Positions 17,662 through 26,700 are shown, counted from the first letter of the stretch. The stretch: DNA of 38,144 nucleotides from Spirochaetota bacterium (GCA_023398165.1 JAEWSQ010000010.1:1-38144), one strand, 5' to 3'. The notes: a model not told the origin generated them from the letters alone. Translations and numbers: made by a program.

Positions 17662-18532
17662 TGCAGTAATAACCGTCAATTTTCTTCGTAGCTCTACCGC
17701 CGAAGAGTATTGTGCCGTTTTCACAGCGCAACTTTACTTCATTATACACCATTACACTGCTTCCCTGCTCAACTGATATTGCCTCAGTTGTCCAATTCAA
17801 GTGCTTACGGGCATAATCGGCAAAAGCACTGTTTCCTGAACCCGTGGCAGGATCCTCAAGGTAGCCGTATTTGGGAGCGAAAACCCTTGTATGAGCAAAG
17901 TATTTTTTATCAGATGTTTCTAAAGAGAAAATGAGTATAATATCCACACCCTTATTAAGACAGAATTGTTTAAGAACATTAGTATCGGGCATGATGTGTA
18001 TTTCAGTTTCCAGAGTCTTAACAGGAACAATGAGCGTACGAAGACCAGCATCGATGCATTCCATGGGGAAAGACGTCTCAAGTTCAGTATCTTTAACATC
18101 GAGAGCTGAAGCAGCTTCGGGTTTTGTTACATCAACAGGAACACAGACGGCTTCCGGTGCGGTTATATATACTGCATTCTCTTCCACGATTTTATTATAC
18201 ACTGATATTTTGCCTTTTTTATTTGTCTCTACTTGAATTATGTTTTCTCCAAGTAAAGCAGCATCGCTTTTAATCATTTCGTACATTGCTGCAATAGTAC
18301 CGTGACCGCAGAACGCAACTTCACATTCCGATGAGTAATACCAAAGCTTTAAGCCTTCTTTCGCTCTGTGAACATATACGACTTCCGACACAAAACCCTG
18401 ATGCTCTTTAGCAATTTTCTGCATAAGTTCTTCAGCAAGCGGTTCTATTCCGGTTTCAATAAAAGAAGCAGGATTTCCCAGGGATGTACCCGAAGTAAAA
18501 GCATCAACTTTTTTATATATAAGGTTTCTCAT
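17651..18532 (-). CDS. PhzF-family isomerase/epimerase-like protein
   Basis: 293 residues, full length. The diaminopimelate-epimerase-like fold is shown by LGNPASF, the catalytic Glu50 in HQGFVSEVVYV, CEVAFCGHGTIA, and EDPATGSGNSAFADY near residue 230. PhzF itself isomerises a phenazine precursor, but no phenazine genes are present, so this is one of the many family members of unknown substrate. The ATG has GGAGGGTAAT directly upstream. Likely co-transcribed with the metallophosphoesterase (12 bp gap). Confidence 0.85.
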   Translation of the reverse strand: MRNLIYKKVDAFTSGTSLGNPASFIETGIEPLAEELMQKIAKEHQGFVSEVVYVHRAKEGLKLWYYSSECEVAFCGHGTIAAMYEMIKSDAALLGENIIQVETNKKGKISVYNKIVEENAVYITAPEAVCVPVDVTKPEAASALDVKDTELETSFPMECIDAGLRTLIVPVKTLETEIHIMPDTNVLKQFCLNKGVDIILIFSLETSDKKYFAHTRVFAPKYGYLEDPATGSGNSAFADYARKHLNWTTEAISVEQGSSVMVYNEVKLRCENGTILFGGRATKKIDGYYCIGV

Positions 18533-18544
18533 TATTACCCTCCA

Positions 18545-19312
18545 TTAAAAATATAGGACATCAATATTCGGATCAGAACCCGCACGAATATCTATGGTGC
18601 TGTTGCCGATACCCCTGCTTACGTAAAGAGTATTTTCTCCATTATAATAAAAACCCGAGACATATTCACCGCTGCCTTCGGGAAGAAAAACCGGCAGTCC
18701 GAAAAAGGTTACCTGTCCTGCATGAGTATGACCGCAGAGCATTGTAAATTTAACACCGTCAGATTTTACAGCATTGACAGCATCAAACAGTACAGGGCAA
18801 TGAGCAAGTATAATATTTACTGATTCTTTTTTTAATGAACATTTTGACACATCGGGAGAGCCTCCCAAAAAATCATCAAGAGCGGAAATTGAAACAAGTC
18901 TGCCCTTAATGACTGCTTCATGTGACTCATTTACAAGAAGAATTATACCCGCGTTTTTCAGGCGTGTCTTGAATACTTCAATACTATCTAGAGAACTGTA
19001 TTCCCAATTCCCAAGTACAGCGTATTTTGGACAGTCAGCGGTGATTCCACCGATGCAGCTGAAAAAGGCGTCAACATCACTGTTGTTGTCTACCATATCA
19101 CCGGTGAAAACAATAATATCGGACTGTAATGAATTAACTTTTTCAACCATGTTTTCAAAAATCTTTTTCCCGCTTTTAAAATGAATATCTGAAAGCTGTA
19201 CAAGCTTGATCGGACTACTCTGTTCGGTTGGAATAGGATTTTCAATAATATATGGATGGCTGCAGCCTACTAACAGAAGAAACGGCAGAACTCCCCATAT
19301 GTTTTTTTTCAT
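18545..19312 (-). CDS. Metallophosphoesterase lipoprotein
   Basis: 255 residues from the ATG at 19312 (the frame extends to 19339 but the GGGAG spacing favours 19312). Lipoprotein signal MKKNIWGVLPFLLLVGC, so it is exported and anchored. Metal-binding motifs of calcineurin-like phosphoesterases follow in order: LSDIHF, FTGDMVDN, LGNWEY, LAHCP and CGHTHAG. The third motif has Trp where most members have His (GNHE), a known variation in this branch. It may act on envelope phospholipids or nucleotides. The upstream kinase gene ends 16 bp before it. Confidence 0.82.
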   Translation of the reverse strand: MKKNIWGVLPFLLLVGCSHPYIIENPIPTEQSSPIKLVQLSDIHFKSGKKIFENMVEKVNSLQSDIIVFTGDMVDNNSDVDAFFSCIGGITADCPKYAVLGNWEYSSLDSIEVFKTRLKNAGIILLVNESHEAVIKGRLVSISALDDFLGGSPDVSKCSLKKESVNIILAHCPVLFDAVNAVKSDGVKFTMLCGHTHAGQVTFFGLPVFLPEGSGEYVSGFYYNGENTLYVSRGIGNSTIDIRAGSDPNIDVLYF

Positions 19313-19328
19313 ACTCCTCTCCCTTTTC

Positions 19329-19913
19329 CTATAAAGCATCTATAAGTCTCTTTACAGCAGTTTTCCAGGGGCGTGAAGGACATAGAATTATTTCTGATCC
19401 CTTTGACTGCTCTTTAAGCCATCTGTTGTAATGCCAGCTCAACTCTGCCCTTTCTTCCTGAATTGTGCCTTCCCTCTTTTCAAAATTTTTTACAATTTGT
19501 TCCTTCGAATCTTCCGTAATAAAAACGCATGAGACTCTGTCTTTTATTGATTTGTCCTCAAGCAGACTTATGCATAATCCCGGTGATATAAAGTCGCCCT
19601 CTAAAATCATCGGCCTTCCTTCTTCAAGATGCCCTCTTATAATTTTTTCCAGAAATACTGATAATGCCTGTGCATACGAAATCATAATTTCAAGTTTTTT
19701 TTCCATAGGCTGGCTGCAGGCTTCTTCAAAATGATTTTTCCAATAATGAAATACCGGGTAATCGCTTTCTTTTGTTGCCTCTTCCACAAGACATTGAAAA
19801 TCATCAACCTGAACGATGTTCATCTGCAGCTGCCTGCCCAGCTCATAGGCAATTGAACTTTTACCCGTACCGCTTGCGCCGCCTATCAGTATTACTTCAT
19901 TTTTTTTATTCAT
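19329..19913 (-). CDS. P-loop small-molecule kinase
   Basis: 194 residues. Walker A is GGASGTGKSS (11-20), followed by VQVDDFQCL as the phospho-acceptor-side acidic motif, and an arginine-containing lid in the second half. The shape is that of small kinases for uridine, gluconate, 2-phosphoglycerate or antibiotics; I cannot assign the substrate. Cytoplasmic. 16 bp gaps on both sides place it in an operon with the methyltransferases upstream and the metallophosphoesterase downstream. Confidence 0.75.
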   Translation of the reverse strand: MNKKNEVILIGGASGTGKSSIAYELGRQLQMNIVQVDDFQCLVEEATKESDYPVFHYWKNHFEEACSQPMEKKLEIMISYAQALSVFLEKIIRGHLEEGRPMILEGDFISPGLCISLLEDKSIKDRVSCVFITEDSKEQIVKNFEKREGTIQEERAELSWHYNRWLKEQSKGSEIILCPSRPWKTAVKRLIDAL

Positions 19914-19929
19914 GCTATTACCTTTTGTG

Positions 19930-20685
19930 TCAGCCGATTTGTCCCGATTGAACTATTGCCTCATATTCAAATTCAACAGTGCCGTTTACATTATACTTGT
20001 CAAATATTTTTCGCAGTTTGTTTTCAAGTTCTGCATAATCAGAGGTATCTTCTTTAGGCGTATACGATGATGAGCGGAACCGTCCGACAAGGCTTTCCCA
20101 GTCAAAAACCTGAGTATTGGGAAACACGTCCTGTTTGTAATTCTTTTCATAAAAAGTATTCATAACATTTTCAGTTATTCGGTAGTGATTTACTTCTGAA
20201 TATTCAGGAATTCCTTCCCGAATGAGTCTTTCGTATTCTTTAAGAAAATCGGTGGTAAAAACCCGCTTGTTTGCAATAATAATTACCGGGCCGTTATTTC
20301 TAAGAATCCGTTTAAACTCAATTTTTGAAAGCTCAAGGTTAAACCAATGAACAGCCTGAGCGACGGTTATACAGTCTACCGAGGCGCTTTTCAAGGTTGT
20401 ATTTTCGGCAGTTCCGTTTACCGAAACATAATTAGCATACACTGATAATTTTTTATCAGCCTCTGCTCTCATTTCCGGATTCGGTTCCACAGCATACACC
20501 GTTTTACAAAAAGGAAGAATGAGCTCTGTCATTTTTCCAGTACCTGAGCCGATATCTGAGGCCGTTATTTCCGGATCTGCAAAAAAATCTTTTCGTATAT
20601 ACTCAACCATTTCTGCAGGATAAGAGGGCCGGAATTTTTTATAATTTTCTACTCTATCTGAAAACCGTTTTGTAGTATCTTTCAT
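19930..20685 (-). CDS. Class I SAM-dependent methyltransferase
   Basis: 251 residues. FSDRVENYKKFRPSYPAEMV opens the domain, motif I is ASDIGSGTGKMTEL, then YAVEPNPEMRAEADKKL and the VDCITVAQAVHWFN motif, a combination seen in UbiE/trans-aconitate-type small-molecule methyltransferases. Its start overlaps the preceding methyltransferase gene by 4 bp, so two related but clearly different methyltransferases are made together. Substrate unknown. Confidence 0.82.
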   Translation of the reverse strand: MKDTTKRFSDRVENYKKFRPSYPAEMVEYIRKDFFADPEITASDIGSGTGKMTELILPFCKTVYAVEPNPEMRAEADKKLSVYANYVSVNGTAENTTLKSASVDCITVAQAVHWFNLELSKIEFKRILRNNGPVIIIANKRVFTTDFLKEYERLIREGIPEYSEVNHYRITENVMNTFYEKNYKQDVFPNTQVFDWESLVGRFRSSSYTPKEDTSDYAELENKLRKIFDKYNVNGTVEFEYEAIVQSGQIG

Positions 20686-21491
20686 TTTTTTACCGCCTTA
20701 ACGAATAAAACATCATCGCTCGTAAATGAATTTGAAGCGACTAGAGACGTATGTATTTCTTGAACAGTAAAGCCGTTTTGGTCAAGCAATTCAGTTATAC
20801 TATCGTTGTTATACATGGTGTCCCAGGTAGTGTATTCTTTAATACTGTTTTCTGTACTCACAATATTTCTGGAACCCCATACCTTTTCCTCTTCAAAATA
20901 CACAACCTCGCTCATAATAAAATGCTTTGTACTGCACATAAAACCGGGGCCGTCATTATACTCCCACGATCGGAATTCTTTTTTTGTTGAACTCATACCA
21001 TAGCCGAATACATCAAAAATAAAAATACCTCCTTCCTTTAATGCATCATGTACATTTTTTAAAAATACTTTTTGTTCGGACGGAATTAATGCGCCGAAGT
21101 CGCAGTAAATGCATACCGCGCCGTCATAGCTGCCTTCTATTTTTTGAGTAATATAACTTCCGCAGGAATATTCAATCGGGAGTTTTTTCTCAGCTGCCGA
21201 TTTTTTAGCATACTCAATTGAGCGCGGTGAAATATCCAAACCTGCTACAGTGTATCCTTTTAAAGCGAGTTCTTCAGCATACAGCCCCGGACCGCAGCCC
21301 AGATCTATAATGCTTCCGTTTTTTGGAAGGAAGGAATCAATCCATTCAACAGTTTTCAAAATTGTTTTCCTGTTTCGCGATGCTGCATCAGTATCCTGTC
21401 TCAGATGGAAAGAGAGCATGCCTGCCGAAATATGTTCATCGGTCCATAAAAAATCTTTACTTCTTTCATATAATGTCAGCTTGTTATTCAT
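20682..21491 (-). CDS. Class I SAM-dependent methyltransferase
   Basis: 269 residues from the ATG at 21491; AGGAG lies 10 bp upstream, while the longer GTG at 21512 overlaps that site. Motif I is IIDLGCGPGLYAEEL, then GLDISPRSIEYAKK and an AVCIYCDFGAL segment. The C-terminal half has a beta-rich lid (WEYNDGPGFM). Related in style to the methyltransferase at 2659-3444. First gene of the chain that runs through the second methyltransferase, kinase and metallophosphoesterase. Confidence 0.8.
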   Translation of the reverse strand: MNNKLTLYERSKDFLWTDEHISAGMLSFHLRQDTDAASRNRKTILKTVEWIDSFLPKNGSIIDLGCGPGLYAEELALKGYTVAGLDISPRSIEYAKKSAAEKKLPIEYSCGSYITQKIEGSYDGAVCIYCDFGALIPSEQKVFLKNVHDALKEGGIFIFDVFGYGMSSTKKEFRSWEYNDGPGFMCSTKHFIMSEVVYFEEEKVWGSRNIVSTENSIKEYTTWDTMYNNDSITELLDQNGFTVQEIHTSLVASNSFTSDDVLFVKAVKK

Positions 21492-21694
21492 AATTACAAA
21501 TCTCCTTATCACTTATTCTTTCTGCGAAGCATTACAGTATCAGTTTCATTAATGATACTATTCTATAGAGTTTACTATTCATTTGCATTCCCGTATCAGT
21601 ATTGTAATAAGTAGTGTAAAAGCATTGGTACAAGTGAAAAGCTTGATAATAACTCTCCATTCTTCTATTATATACTTTATTGCAGGAGGATGCC

Positions 21695-22696
21695 ATGCAA
21701 AAACAAAAGATTTTATTATGGAACAAAAACGAATATCATTATAACGATAAATTCTCTTTTATACCTTCAATTACAGCAAACCTTCACGAAGATAATCAGA
21801 AACGTCCTGCGCTCATTGTTGTACCGGGCGGCGGCTACGCTCACGTTAGCCCCATAGAAGCAGAAGTTACAATGACAAAATTCTATGAATCAGGATTTAA
21901 TACTTTTTTATTATCCTATACTGTTAATCCTTACGGACTCTATAAACCGGTTTTTTACCAGAGCCTCCGAGACCTGAGTAAAGCTGTTATAGAACTACGC
22001 AAAAACTCAGCTGCCCTTAAGATTAAGACAGATAACATTGCCGTCTGCGGTTTTTCTGCGGGCGGACATTTGTGCGGAAGCCTTGCTGTTCACTGGAATA
22101 AAAAATACCTTCAGGATACGAGCGGTATAAAAGAATACTCAAACAGACCCGATGCAGTTATTCTTTCCTACCCGGTTATAACATCCGGCGAATTTGCACA
22201 CCGGGGTTCTTTTTATAACCTTTTAGGCCAGGATGCTTCAAAGGAAGAAATGGAACATATGTCGCTGGAGTATCAGGTTGGGCCGCATACCCCGCCTGTT
22301 TTCTTATGGCATACAGCAGAGGATGATGTTGTACCGGTTGAGAACTCGCTCCTTTTTGCCGAGGCTTGTAGAAAGAATAAGGTTCCTTATGAGATGCACA
22401 TTTACCAGGACGGGCATCACGGACTTTCAACTGCGAATACAGAAGACGATTATCTAGCGGACCGCTGGAACTCGCCGGTACTTGAACAGAATGAGGAGTT
22501 TATCCGCGCCGAAATTATTAGAAGAAAAAAAGAAGAACCGGACAGCGAGCTTGCTGGAATAAAGATAGCTCATATTTCAGGCTTTGACGAGTTTAAGGCG
22601 GTATCAGTTAAGAACTCGCATAAAATAGACAACTACCCGAGAGCAGCATCCTGGGTAAATCTTGCGGCTGACTGGCTTAAGTATATTTTTAGATAA
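21695..22696 (+). CDS. Alpha/beta-hydrolase esterase (BD-FAE/acetylxylan-esterase-like)
   Basis: 333 residues from the ATG at 21695, which has AGGAGG 5 bp upstream; an in-frame TTG at 21680 would place the start before that site. Oxyanion-hole motif VVPGGGYAHV (43-51), nucleophile elbow GFSAGGH with Ser121, acid region AEDDVVPVENS, and catalytic His in DGHHGLS. This is the HGG-type carbohydrate esterase/lipase group; acetyl or other esters on sugars are likely substrates. No signal peptide, so cytoplasmic. It stands alone on the plus strand and converges on the DUF4332 gene with only 6 bp between stops. Confidence 0.85.
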   Translation: MQKQKILLWNKNEYHYNDKFSFIPSITANLHEDNQKRPALIVVPGGGYAHVSPIEAEVTMTKFYESGFNTFLLSYTVNPYGLYKPVFYQSLRDLSKAVIELRKNSAALKIKTDNIAVCGFSAGGHLCGSLAVHWNKKYLQDTSGIKEYSNRPDAVILSYPVITSGEFAHRGSFYNLLGQDASKEEMEHMSLEYQVGPHTPPVFLWHTAEDDVVPVENSLLFAEACRKNKVPYEMHIYQDGHHGLSTANTEDDYLADRWNSPVLEQNEEFIRAEIIRRKKEEPDSELAGIKIAHISGFDEFKAVSVKNSHKIDNYPRAASWVNLAADWLKYIFR

Positions 22697-22702
22697 GCCT
22701 GT

Positions 22703-23356
22703 TTAAGACTGCCACGCGGATTCGAAAATGAGGCGTTTTATGTCGCGCCCGCCGACCTTGCCCTTGTAGTATCCTTTTTCTTTGTTATAGGCATCAATTT
22801 GAAGAGTAAGTTTTTGTGCGTCTGCCGAACACAGGGATTCCGGGGTGAAACCGAGCTCATGAATAATCCGAGCGAAATTCGGGCTTATCCATCTGATATT
22901 CATTAGAGCACATAGATTTTCCAGATCTTTTACTTTCTTTTCATCTATACCAGTTTTCTTAAGCAGTGCTTTTTTTGTGTCTTTAATAGAAAGAGAATTC
23001 AGGAAATCATGTGATGTATAAATTCCTTCCTCCTCCAGTGCTTCGAGAATCTTCGTATCTATCCATGTGAACTCCACGAGCTTTACAGGTTTCGGAATCC
23101 AGCCCTCTATCTCACGGCGGAGCAGTATAAGCATTTGTTCATCGAGGCTGGTTTTTTCGGCAATTCCTGCAAGCTTTGCTTTATTTTTTAAAAGCTTTCG
23201 TAAACCGGCAAGGTTTTTCACTCCTTCTTTTTCAAGGGTTTTCATGTATTCATCAATGCAGGATTTTAAAATTTCCAGACTCGGTATTAAATCTGTCTCC
23301 TTTATTCTTTTAACTATCTGCTTAATTGTAAAATCCTCTTCACTACTAGTACTCAT
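22703..23356 (-). CDS. DUF4332-like helical (helix-hairpin-helix) protein
   Basis: 217 residues, no signal. Two helical repeats can be read: KTLEKEGVKNLAGLRKLLKN near residue 38 and LEEEGIYTSHDFLNSL near 107; the last third (NIRWISPNFARIIHELGF, then TLQIDAYNKEKGYYKGK) is the DUF4332 pattern, a tandem helix-hairpin-helix fold. The role of this family is unknown; the fold often binds DNA or proteins. GGAGG lies 6 bp before the ATG. A 40-bp stem-loop separates it from the S66 gene upstream. Confidence 0.7.
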   Translation of the reverse strand: MSTSSEEDFTIKQIVKRIKETDLIPSLEILKSCIDEYMKTLEKEGVKNLAGLRKLLKNKAKLAGIAEKTSLDEQMLILLRREIEGWIPKPVKLVEFTWIDTKILEALEEEGIYTSHDFLNSLSIKDTKKALLKKTGIDEKKVKDLENLCALMNIRWISPNFARIIHELGFTPESLCSADAQKLTLQIDAYNKEKGYYKGKVGGRDIKRLIFESAWQS

Positions 23357-23370
23357 TGAAATCCTCCTAT

Positions 23371-23410
23371 AAAAGACAAGGAGAAAACTTGAGTTTTCGA
23401 ATTGTCTTTT
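23371..23410. terminator. AT-rich stem-loop between S66 and DUF4332 genes
   Basis: AAAAGACAA (23371-23379) pairs with TTGTCTTTT (23402-23410), with an inner AAAACT/AGTTTT pair (23384-23389, 23392-23397). T-runs follow on the plus strand, A-runs flank on the other side. It can end minus-strand transcripts from the S66 gene, or fold in the leader of the DUF4332 gene; plus-strand read-through from the hydrolase could also stop here. Confidence 0.6.
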
Positions 23411-23456
23411 TTAAGCACTTTCGCACTGTAATAGCGCCGCTTTTTATCATACCTCC

Positions 23457-24443
23457 TTAATGCTTAACAATTTTAAGCACTGCAGCACCGTTTTCCGTGC
23501 ATAGGACAGCTTTAGCGCCGACAGGCAGACAGGCTATTGGTGTTGTGTGTCCGAAATCCATATTTGCAATGACAGGAATTGACGACAGTTCCTTTTTATT
23601 TTTAATCATTTTAATAAACTGTTCTTTTACTACTTTTGAATCCTTCTGAAACCGGCCGATAATAAGACCTTTTACTTTTGAGAAATTTTTGCACTGTATT
23701 AAGGATTGAAGATTTCGGTCAAATTCAACAAGGGAATAATCACCGGCAAGATTATCATCCTCAAGCATAAGAATAGTGTTTTTAAGATCCGGCATAAAAG
23801 ATGTTCCCTGCAGAAGATTGAAGGTGCAGAGGTTTCCTCCTATCAGCGTGCCTGATGCTTCACCGGGATTAATTACCCAGGGACCTTCATTCGGGAAAAA
23901 GTGTCTGTTTTCCTGATCCATAAACCATGCTTCATCAGACCAGAACTCAGACGGCTTAACTACATAGTCTTCTTCACTCATAAGGCATTTTTTTAAGTAC
24001 TCAATGGTATACTCAAGACCTTTTTTCATTCCAAGAGAGGAGAAGTGGGGGCCGTAATAGGTGATAAGCCCTGTTTTTGTATATATTGCATTTGAAAGCG
24101 CGGTAATATCAGAAAAGCCTGATACAATTTTGGGATTCTTCTTTATCAGTTTATAATCAATATAACTCAAAAGCTGATTGGAATTAAAACCGCCTATTAC
24201 AGTGAAGATGCCTTTTATTGAAGAATCTGCAAAGGCGGCATGGAGATCGCTCACCCGGGATTGCACTGAGGAAGAAAAGTTGTCATCTGTCTCATAGCAG
24301 TGCTCTGAAAATACAACGTCCAAGCCGAGCTTTTTTAGATTATCCAGTGCAATACGTTTCACCTCATCGGAAATAAGCCCCATGCTTCTGGCAGGTGCAA
24401 TTACGCAGACCTTGTCCCCTTTTCTCAGTTTTTGCGCTTTCAT
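23457..24443 (-). CDS. S66-family LD-carboxypeptidase / MccF-like peptidase
   Basis: 328 residues, full length. The Ser-Glu-His triad is visible: Ser111 (GFSDIT), Glu228 (MLEDDN) and His299 (FGHTTP). The family contains LD-carboxypeptidase A (murein recycling) and MccF, which cleaves microcin C-type peptide-nucleotides. The long insert (FWSDEAWFMDQENRHFF) and GGNLCTFNLLQGT are nearer the MccF branch, so self-protection or recycling are both possible. No signal peptide, cytoplasmic. GGAGG before the ATG. It follows the multi-span membrane protein by 45 bp. Confidence 0.85.
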   Translation of the reverse strand: MKAQKLRKGDKVCVIAPARSMGLISDEVKRIALDNLKKLGLDVVFSEHCYETDDNFSSSVQSRVSDLHAAFADSSIKGIFTVIGGFNSNQLLSYIDYKLIKKNPKIVSGFSDITALSNAIYTKTGLITYYGPHFSSLGMKKGLEYTIEYLKKCLMSEEDYVVKPSEFWSDEAWFMDQENRHFFPNEGPWVINPGEASGTLIGGNLCTFNLLQGTSFMPDLKNTILMLEDDNLAGDYSLVEFDRNLQSLIQCKNFSKVKGLIIGRFQKDSKVVKEQFIKMIKNKKELSSIPVIANMDFGHTTPIACLPVGAKAVLCTENGAAVLKIVKH

Positions 24444-24488
24444 AACATCCTCCGTTTCAGCCGGTATTCCATTACTATTGTTAACCAG

Positions 24489-25772
24489 TTATGCAATTGA
24501 GTTAAGCAGCAGTATTGCTCCAAGCAGCAGAAAGCAAATAGTAAAAAGATGCAGAACTGTTTTCAGTGTTTTTATTAAACTCATAAGTTTTAAATTACTC
24601 TGAGGAACCCATATCAGTCCGATTGATGCACAGGCAATTGAAATTGTGATAATAAAAACTGATATTAAGGGCTTTGTTAAAGTATTCATCATACTGCCTG
24701 CGACAGGAATTAAAATTGAAAGAACAAGAATAATTGTACCCGTATTTTTTTCCGCAACAATTGCGCGCTGTTCAAGAAACGCAAATATATCGGCTTCCCC
24801 GGTATGTTCATTAACATTCAATTCCTGCTGCATGCTTAAAAGCGCATTCGCAGAGAAAAAGATGAATCCCAAAAGCCAGGGGAAAAGATACAGTAGGGAA
24901 AAACCATACGAAAACCAGTTTGTAATATACAAAACGGTAAATATAAAATTCCAGATAATGAGGGAGAATAAGTATAGTAAGGATTCAACCCTTATGGTTA
25001 TGGATTTTTTCTTCCTATTCTGTTCAGGCAGCAGCCGTTTAAATCTCACGAGACAGAGCATAAGACTTCCCAAAGTACTTAATAAGACTGTATTCGTTAA
25101 AACCCATATGCTCACACTTGAAACCCATGAAGGAGAAAACAAATCTTCTTTCATGGAAAAAGAGACACCGTAACATGCCCCGGTGAGACTTACTAAGCAG
25201 AATATCAGCGGTAGAAAGAGCAGAACAGTATTTTTCTTTTTTACCGCATATATAAAATAAAGAATAATAACCAATGTACAGGAAACAACACAGGCAGTAA
25301 TCGTCGTGGAGTAATATAGAATTATAAAAAAGAGAGGAATAATACAAAATAACGCAGTTTTAAAATAAGGCGGAAAAAAGTGCTTTCCCTCTGATACTGT
25401 ATTAAGAACTTTCTTATTCTTGAAAAGCAGAACCATAAAAAAAGCCTGAATGACATTTGCACAAGACCACAAAAGCGACTGGAGCGCATCATAGTTTAAA
25501 CCGAGACCGAAAAAAAAGCTCCCGACAAGTGCGGATACTATACCCCACCAGCCGAGATAATATACTGAGCCGAGAATTATGACAATTGAAAGGAAAAAAG
25601 AGGAAACACCCTTAGTACTGGTTGCAATACCCGAGTACCCGATGCTCAACATCGAAACAATGGTTACAAGACCTGCAAACACGAGCGATAAAAAAAAGGT
25701 AAAGACCTTATGATTTAACTCTATATTGTAATAAAACTGCTTTGAAACTGCCGCTGCATCCTGTGTTCTCAT
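24489..25772 (-). CDS. Multi-span membrane protein, unknown function
   Basis: 427 residues from the ATG at 25772, which has GGGAGG 7 bp upstream; a longer frame to 25805 has none. About 12 hydrophobic spans are visible. The first five (FLSLVFAGLVTIVSMLSIGY, then GSVYYLGWWGIVSALVGSFF) resemble MASE/ECF-type integral sensor domains, but no cytoplasmic signalling domain follows. A transporter or sensor role is possible. Upstream lies a copy of a promoter-like repeat also found beside two RHS tips (25850-25910). It is the last backbone gene before the toxin island. Confidence 0.6.
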   Translation of the reverse strand: MRTQDAAAVSKQFYYNIELNHKVFTFFLSLVFAGLVTIVSMLSIGYSGIATSTKGVSSFFLSIVIILGSVYYLGWWGIVSALVGSFFFGLGLNYDALQSLLWSCANVIQAFFMVLLFKNKKVLNTVSEGKHFFPPYFKTALFCIIPLFFIILYYSTTITACVVSCTLVIILYFIYAVKKKNTVLLFLPLIFCLVSLTGACYGVSFSMKEDLFSPSWVSSVSIWVLTNTVLLSTLGSLMLCLVRFKRLLPEQNRKKKSITIRVESLLYLFSLIIWNFIFTVLYITNWFSYGFSLLYLFPWLLGFIFFSANALLSMQQELNVNEHTGEADIFAFLEQRAIVAEKNTGTIILVLSILIPVAGSMMNTLTKPLISVFIITISIACASIGLIWVPQSNLKLMSLIKTLKTVLHLFTICFLLLGAILLLNSIA

Positions 25773-25849
25773 ACTGCCGCCTCCCGCCGAATGTACAGCA
25801 ATCATTATAGTAAACCCGAAGCGGTATTAGCAAGCACTTTTAAAGTATT

Positions 25850-25910
25850 TTCAAAGACCTCTTACCAAAGGACTCTATCCTCCAAATTCAATGTCTTAGT
25901 ATACCACAGC
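25850..25910 (-). repeat. Promoter-like repeat, copy 1
   Basis: Shares, with the copies at 30583-30650 and 36920-36994, an extended -10 box (TGGTATACT on the minus strand, 25898-25906), a TTGAATTTGGAGGA segment and a small palindrome around CCTTTGG, then GTCTTTGAAA. Here it precedes the membrane protein gene. Sequence identity is visible; promoter function is inferred. Confidence 0.6.
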
Positions 25911-25926
25911 CCTTCAAGTAATAAGG

Positions 25927-26244
25927 CTACTTTTTCCGAGCGGTCTTAGCCATTTTGTCTTTGTTTTTGTATGAAGAGGCTCTTCCTTCAACTGCCAGTA
26001 TGGTTATGATTAATACAGAATTCTCAACAGTACCTAATAGCCTGATATTCTTAAAAGATTTATCTTTAAACCGCCAAAGACCTTTTAAGCTGCCTACTAA
26101 CTCGGTTCCTCCGTTATTATATAAATCAAGAGATGAACTCAAAGTCTCCAGTTTGCTTACATAATCCCGTATGACATCTTTTATATCTTTCTCAAGTTTT
26201 TGTACCTGTTTCTTTGCCTTTGATGAAAAATTTACAGAGTACAT
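25927..26244 (-). CDS. RelE/YafQ-like type II toxin
   Basis: 105 residues with the RelE/ParE fold: N-terminal helices (SSKAKKQVQKLEKDIKD), then the core LKGLWRFKDKSFKNIRLLGTVENS and a final strand ILAVEGRASSYK. The family are ribosome-dependent mRNA interferases or gyrase poisons; which of the two is not readable. The gene shares one base with its antitoxin (TGATG), the standard coupling for such pairs. First gene of the accessory island, next to backbone sequence. Confidence 0.8.
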   Translation of the reverse strand: MYSVNFSSKAKKQVQKLEKDIKDVIRDYVSKLETLSSSLDLYNNGGTELVGSLKGLWRFKDKSFKNIRLLGTVENSVLIITILAVEGRASSYKNKDKMAKTARKK

Positions 26245-26450
26245 CAGTTAAAAACCTCGTCGATGGAGTATGTTTTTTTTCCATCTGATATCCAGTCATT
26301 ATATGCTTCCTCTGCAAGATAGTAATCTTCCATATCATCAATCTGCTGCTCAATTGCTTTGGTTGCGTAAAAGGTCTTTGTTCTGCCTGTTTTTTCGGCA
26401 AGTCTCGATAACCGGGCCTCTGTTTCAGGGTTAAGTCTGAGAGCTAACAT
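26244..26450 (-). CDS. RelB-type ribbon-helix-helix antitoxin
   Basis: 68 residues from the ATG at 26450, which follows AGGAGG by 5 bp; the in-frame GTG at 26456 lies inside that site. The N-terminal strand and helices (MLALRLNPETEARLSRLAEK, then TKTFYATKAIEQQIDDMEDY) are a ribbon-helix-helix DNA-binding domain, and the tail should wrap the toxin. It probably represses its own promoter at the palindromes directly upstream. Confidence 0.82.
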   Translation of the reverse strand: MLALRLNPETEARLSRLAEKTGRTKTFYATKAIEQQIDDMEDYYLAEEAYNDWISDGKKTYSIDEVFN

Positions 26451-26465
26451 AATCACCTCCTATTT

Positions 26466-26503
26466 GCTATACAAATATAGCACTTGACACGAGGAATTGT
26501 CAA
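26466..26503 (-). promoter_or_regulatory. Promoter and operator of the RelBE-like operon
   Basis: On the minus strand: -35 TTGACA (26498-26503), 17-18 bp spacer, -10 near 26474-26480. A palindrome GCTATA/TATAGC (26466-26471 and 26476-26481) covers the -10, and TTGACA/TGTCAA forms a second inverted pair. This is a typical autorepression site for a ribbon-helix-helix antitoxin. Confidence 0.75.
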
Positions 26504-26538
26504 TAATGGTTTCCGGGTGAATTAAAAACCACCCCACA

Positions 26539-26579
26539 GGCTTAACTTGTAATCCGGAACGGATTATCAAGTTGAAGCC
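26539..26579 (-). other. attC-like palindrome, site A
   Basis: Read on the minus strand: left arm GGCTTCAAC, TTG, one unpaired A, TAATCCG, loop TTC, CGGATTA, CAA, right arm GTTAAGCC. The right core GTTAAGC fits the attC consensus GTTRRRY and the left ends in CAAC; the lone unpaired base in the left arm matches the extrahelical base that integron integrases read. The stem is 3 bp + bulge + 7 bp. Confidence 0.6.
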
Positions 26580-26700
26580 TCTCCTTTTATTGACTTTTAA
26601 AGCCGCCGAGATTTATCCCAAGGCCGCCTTACCGGGCAAAACCGGTTAGCAGGGACAAAGACCAGAAATAAAAAACGGAAGCCAATGAATCAGCTTCCGT
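26539..26700 (-). repeat. Composite repeat R1, copy a (terminator plus attC-like palindrome)
   Basis: On the minus strand: a strong terminator (ACGGAAGC/GCTTCCGT, 26693-26700 with 26675-26682, then T-run), about 95 bp with a CCGG hairpin and a GAGA-TTTA-TCCC stem, and the attC-like palindrome 26539-26579. Copies b (28659-28828) and c (31446-31586) share the whole order. It lies between a small hypothetical gene and the RelBE promoter, so it ends one unit before the next begins. Confidence 0.75.

Noticed and set aside
24489..25772. Sensor kinase or diguanylate cyclase with MASE-like membrane domain
   Set aside because: The spans continue to the C-terminus and no kinase or GGDEF domain follows.
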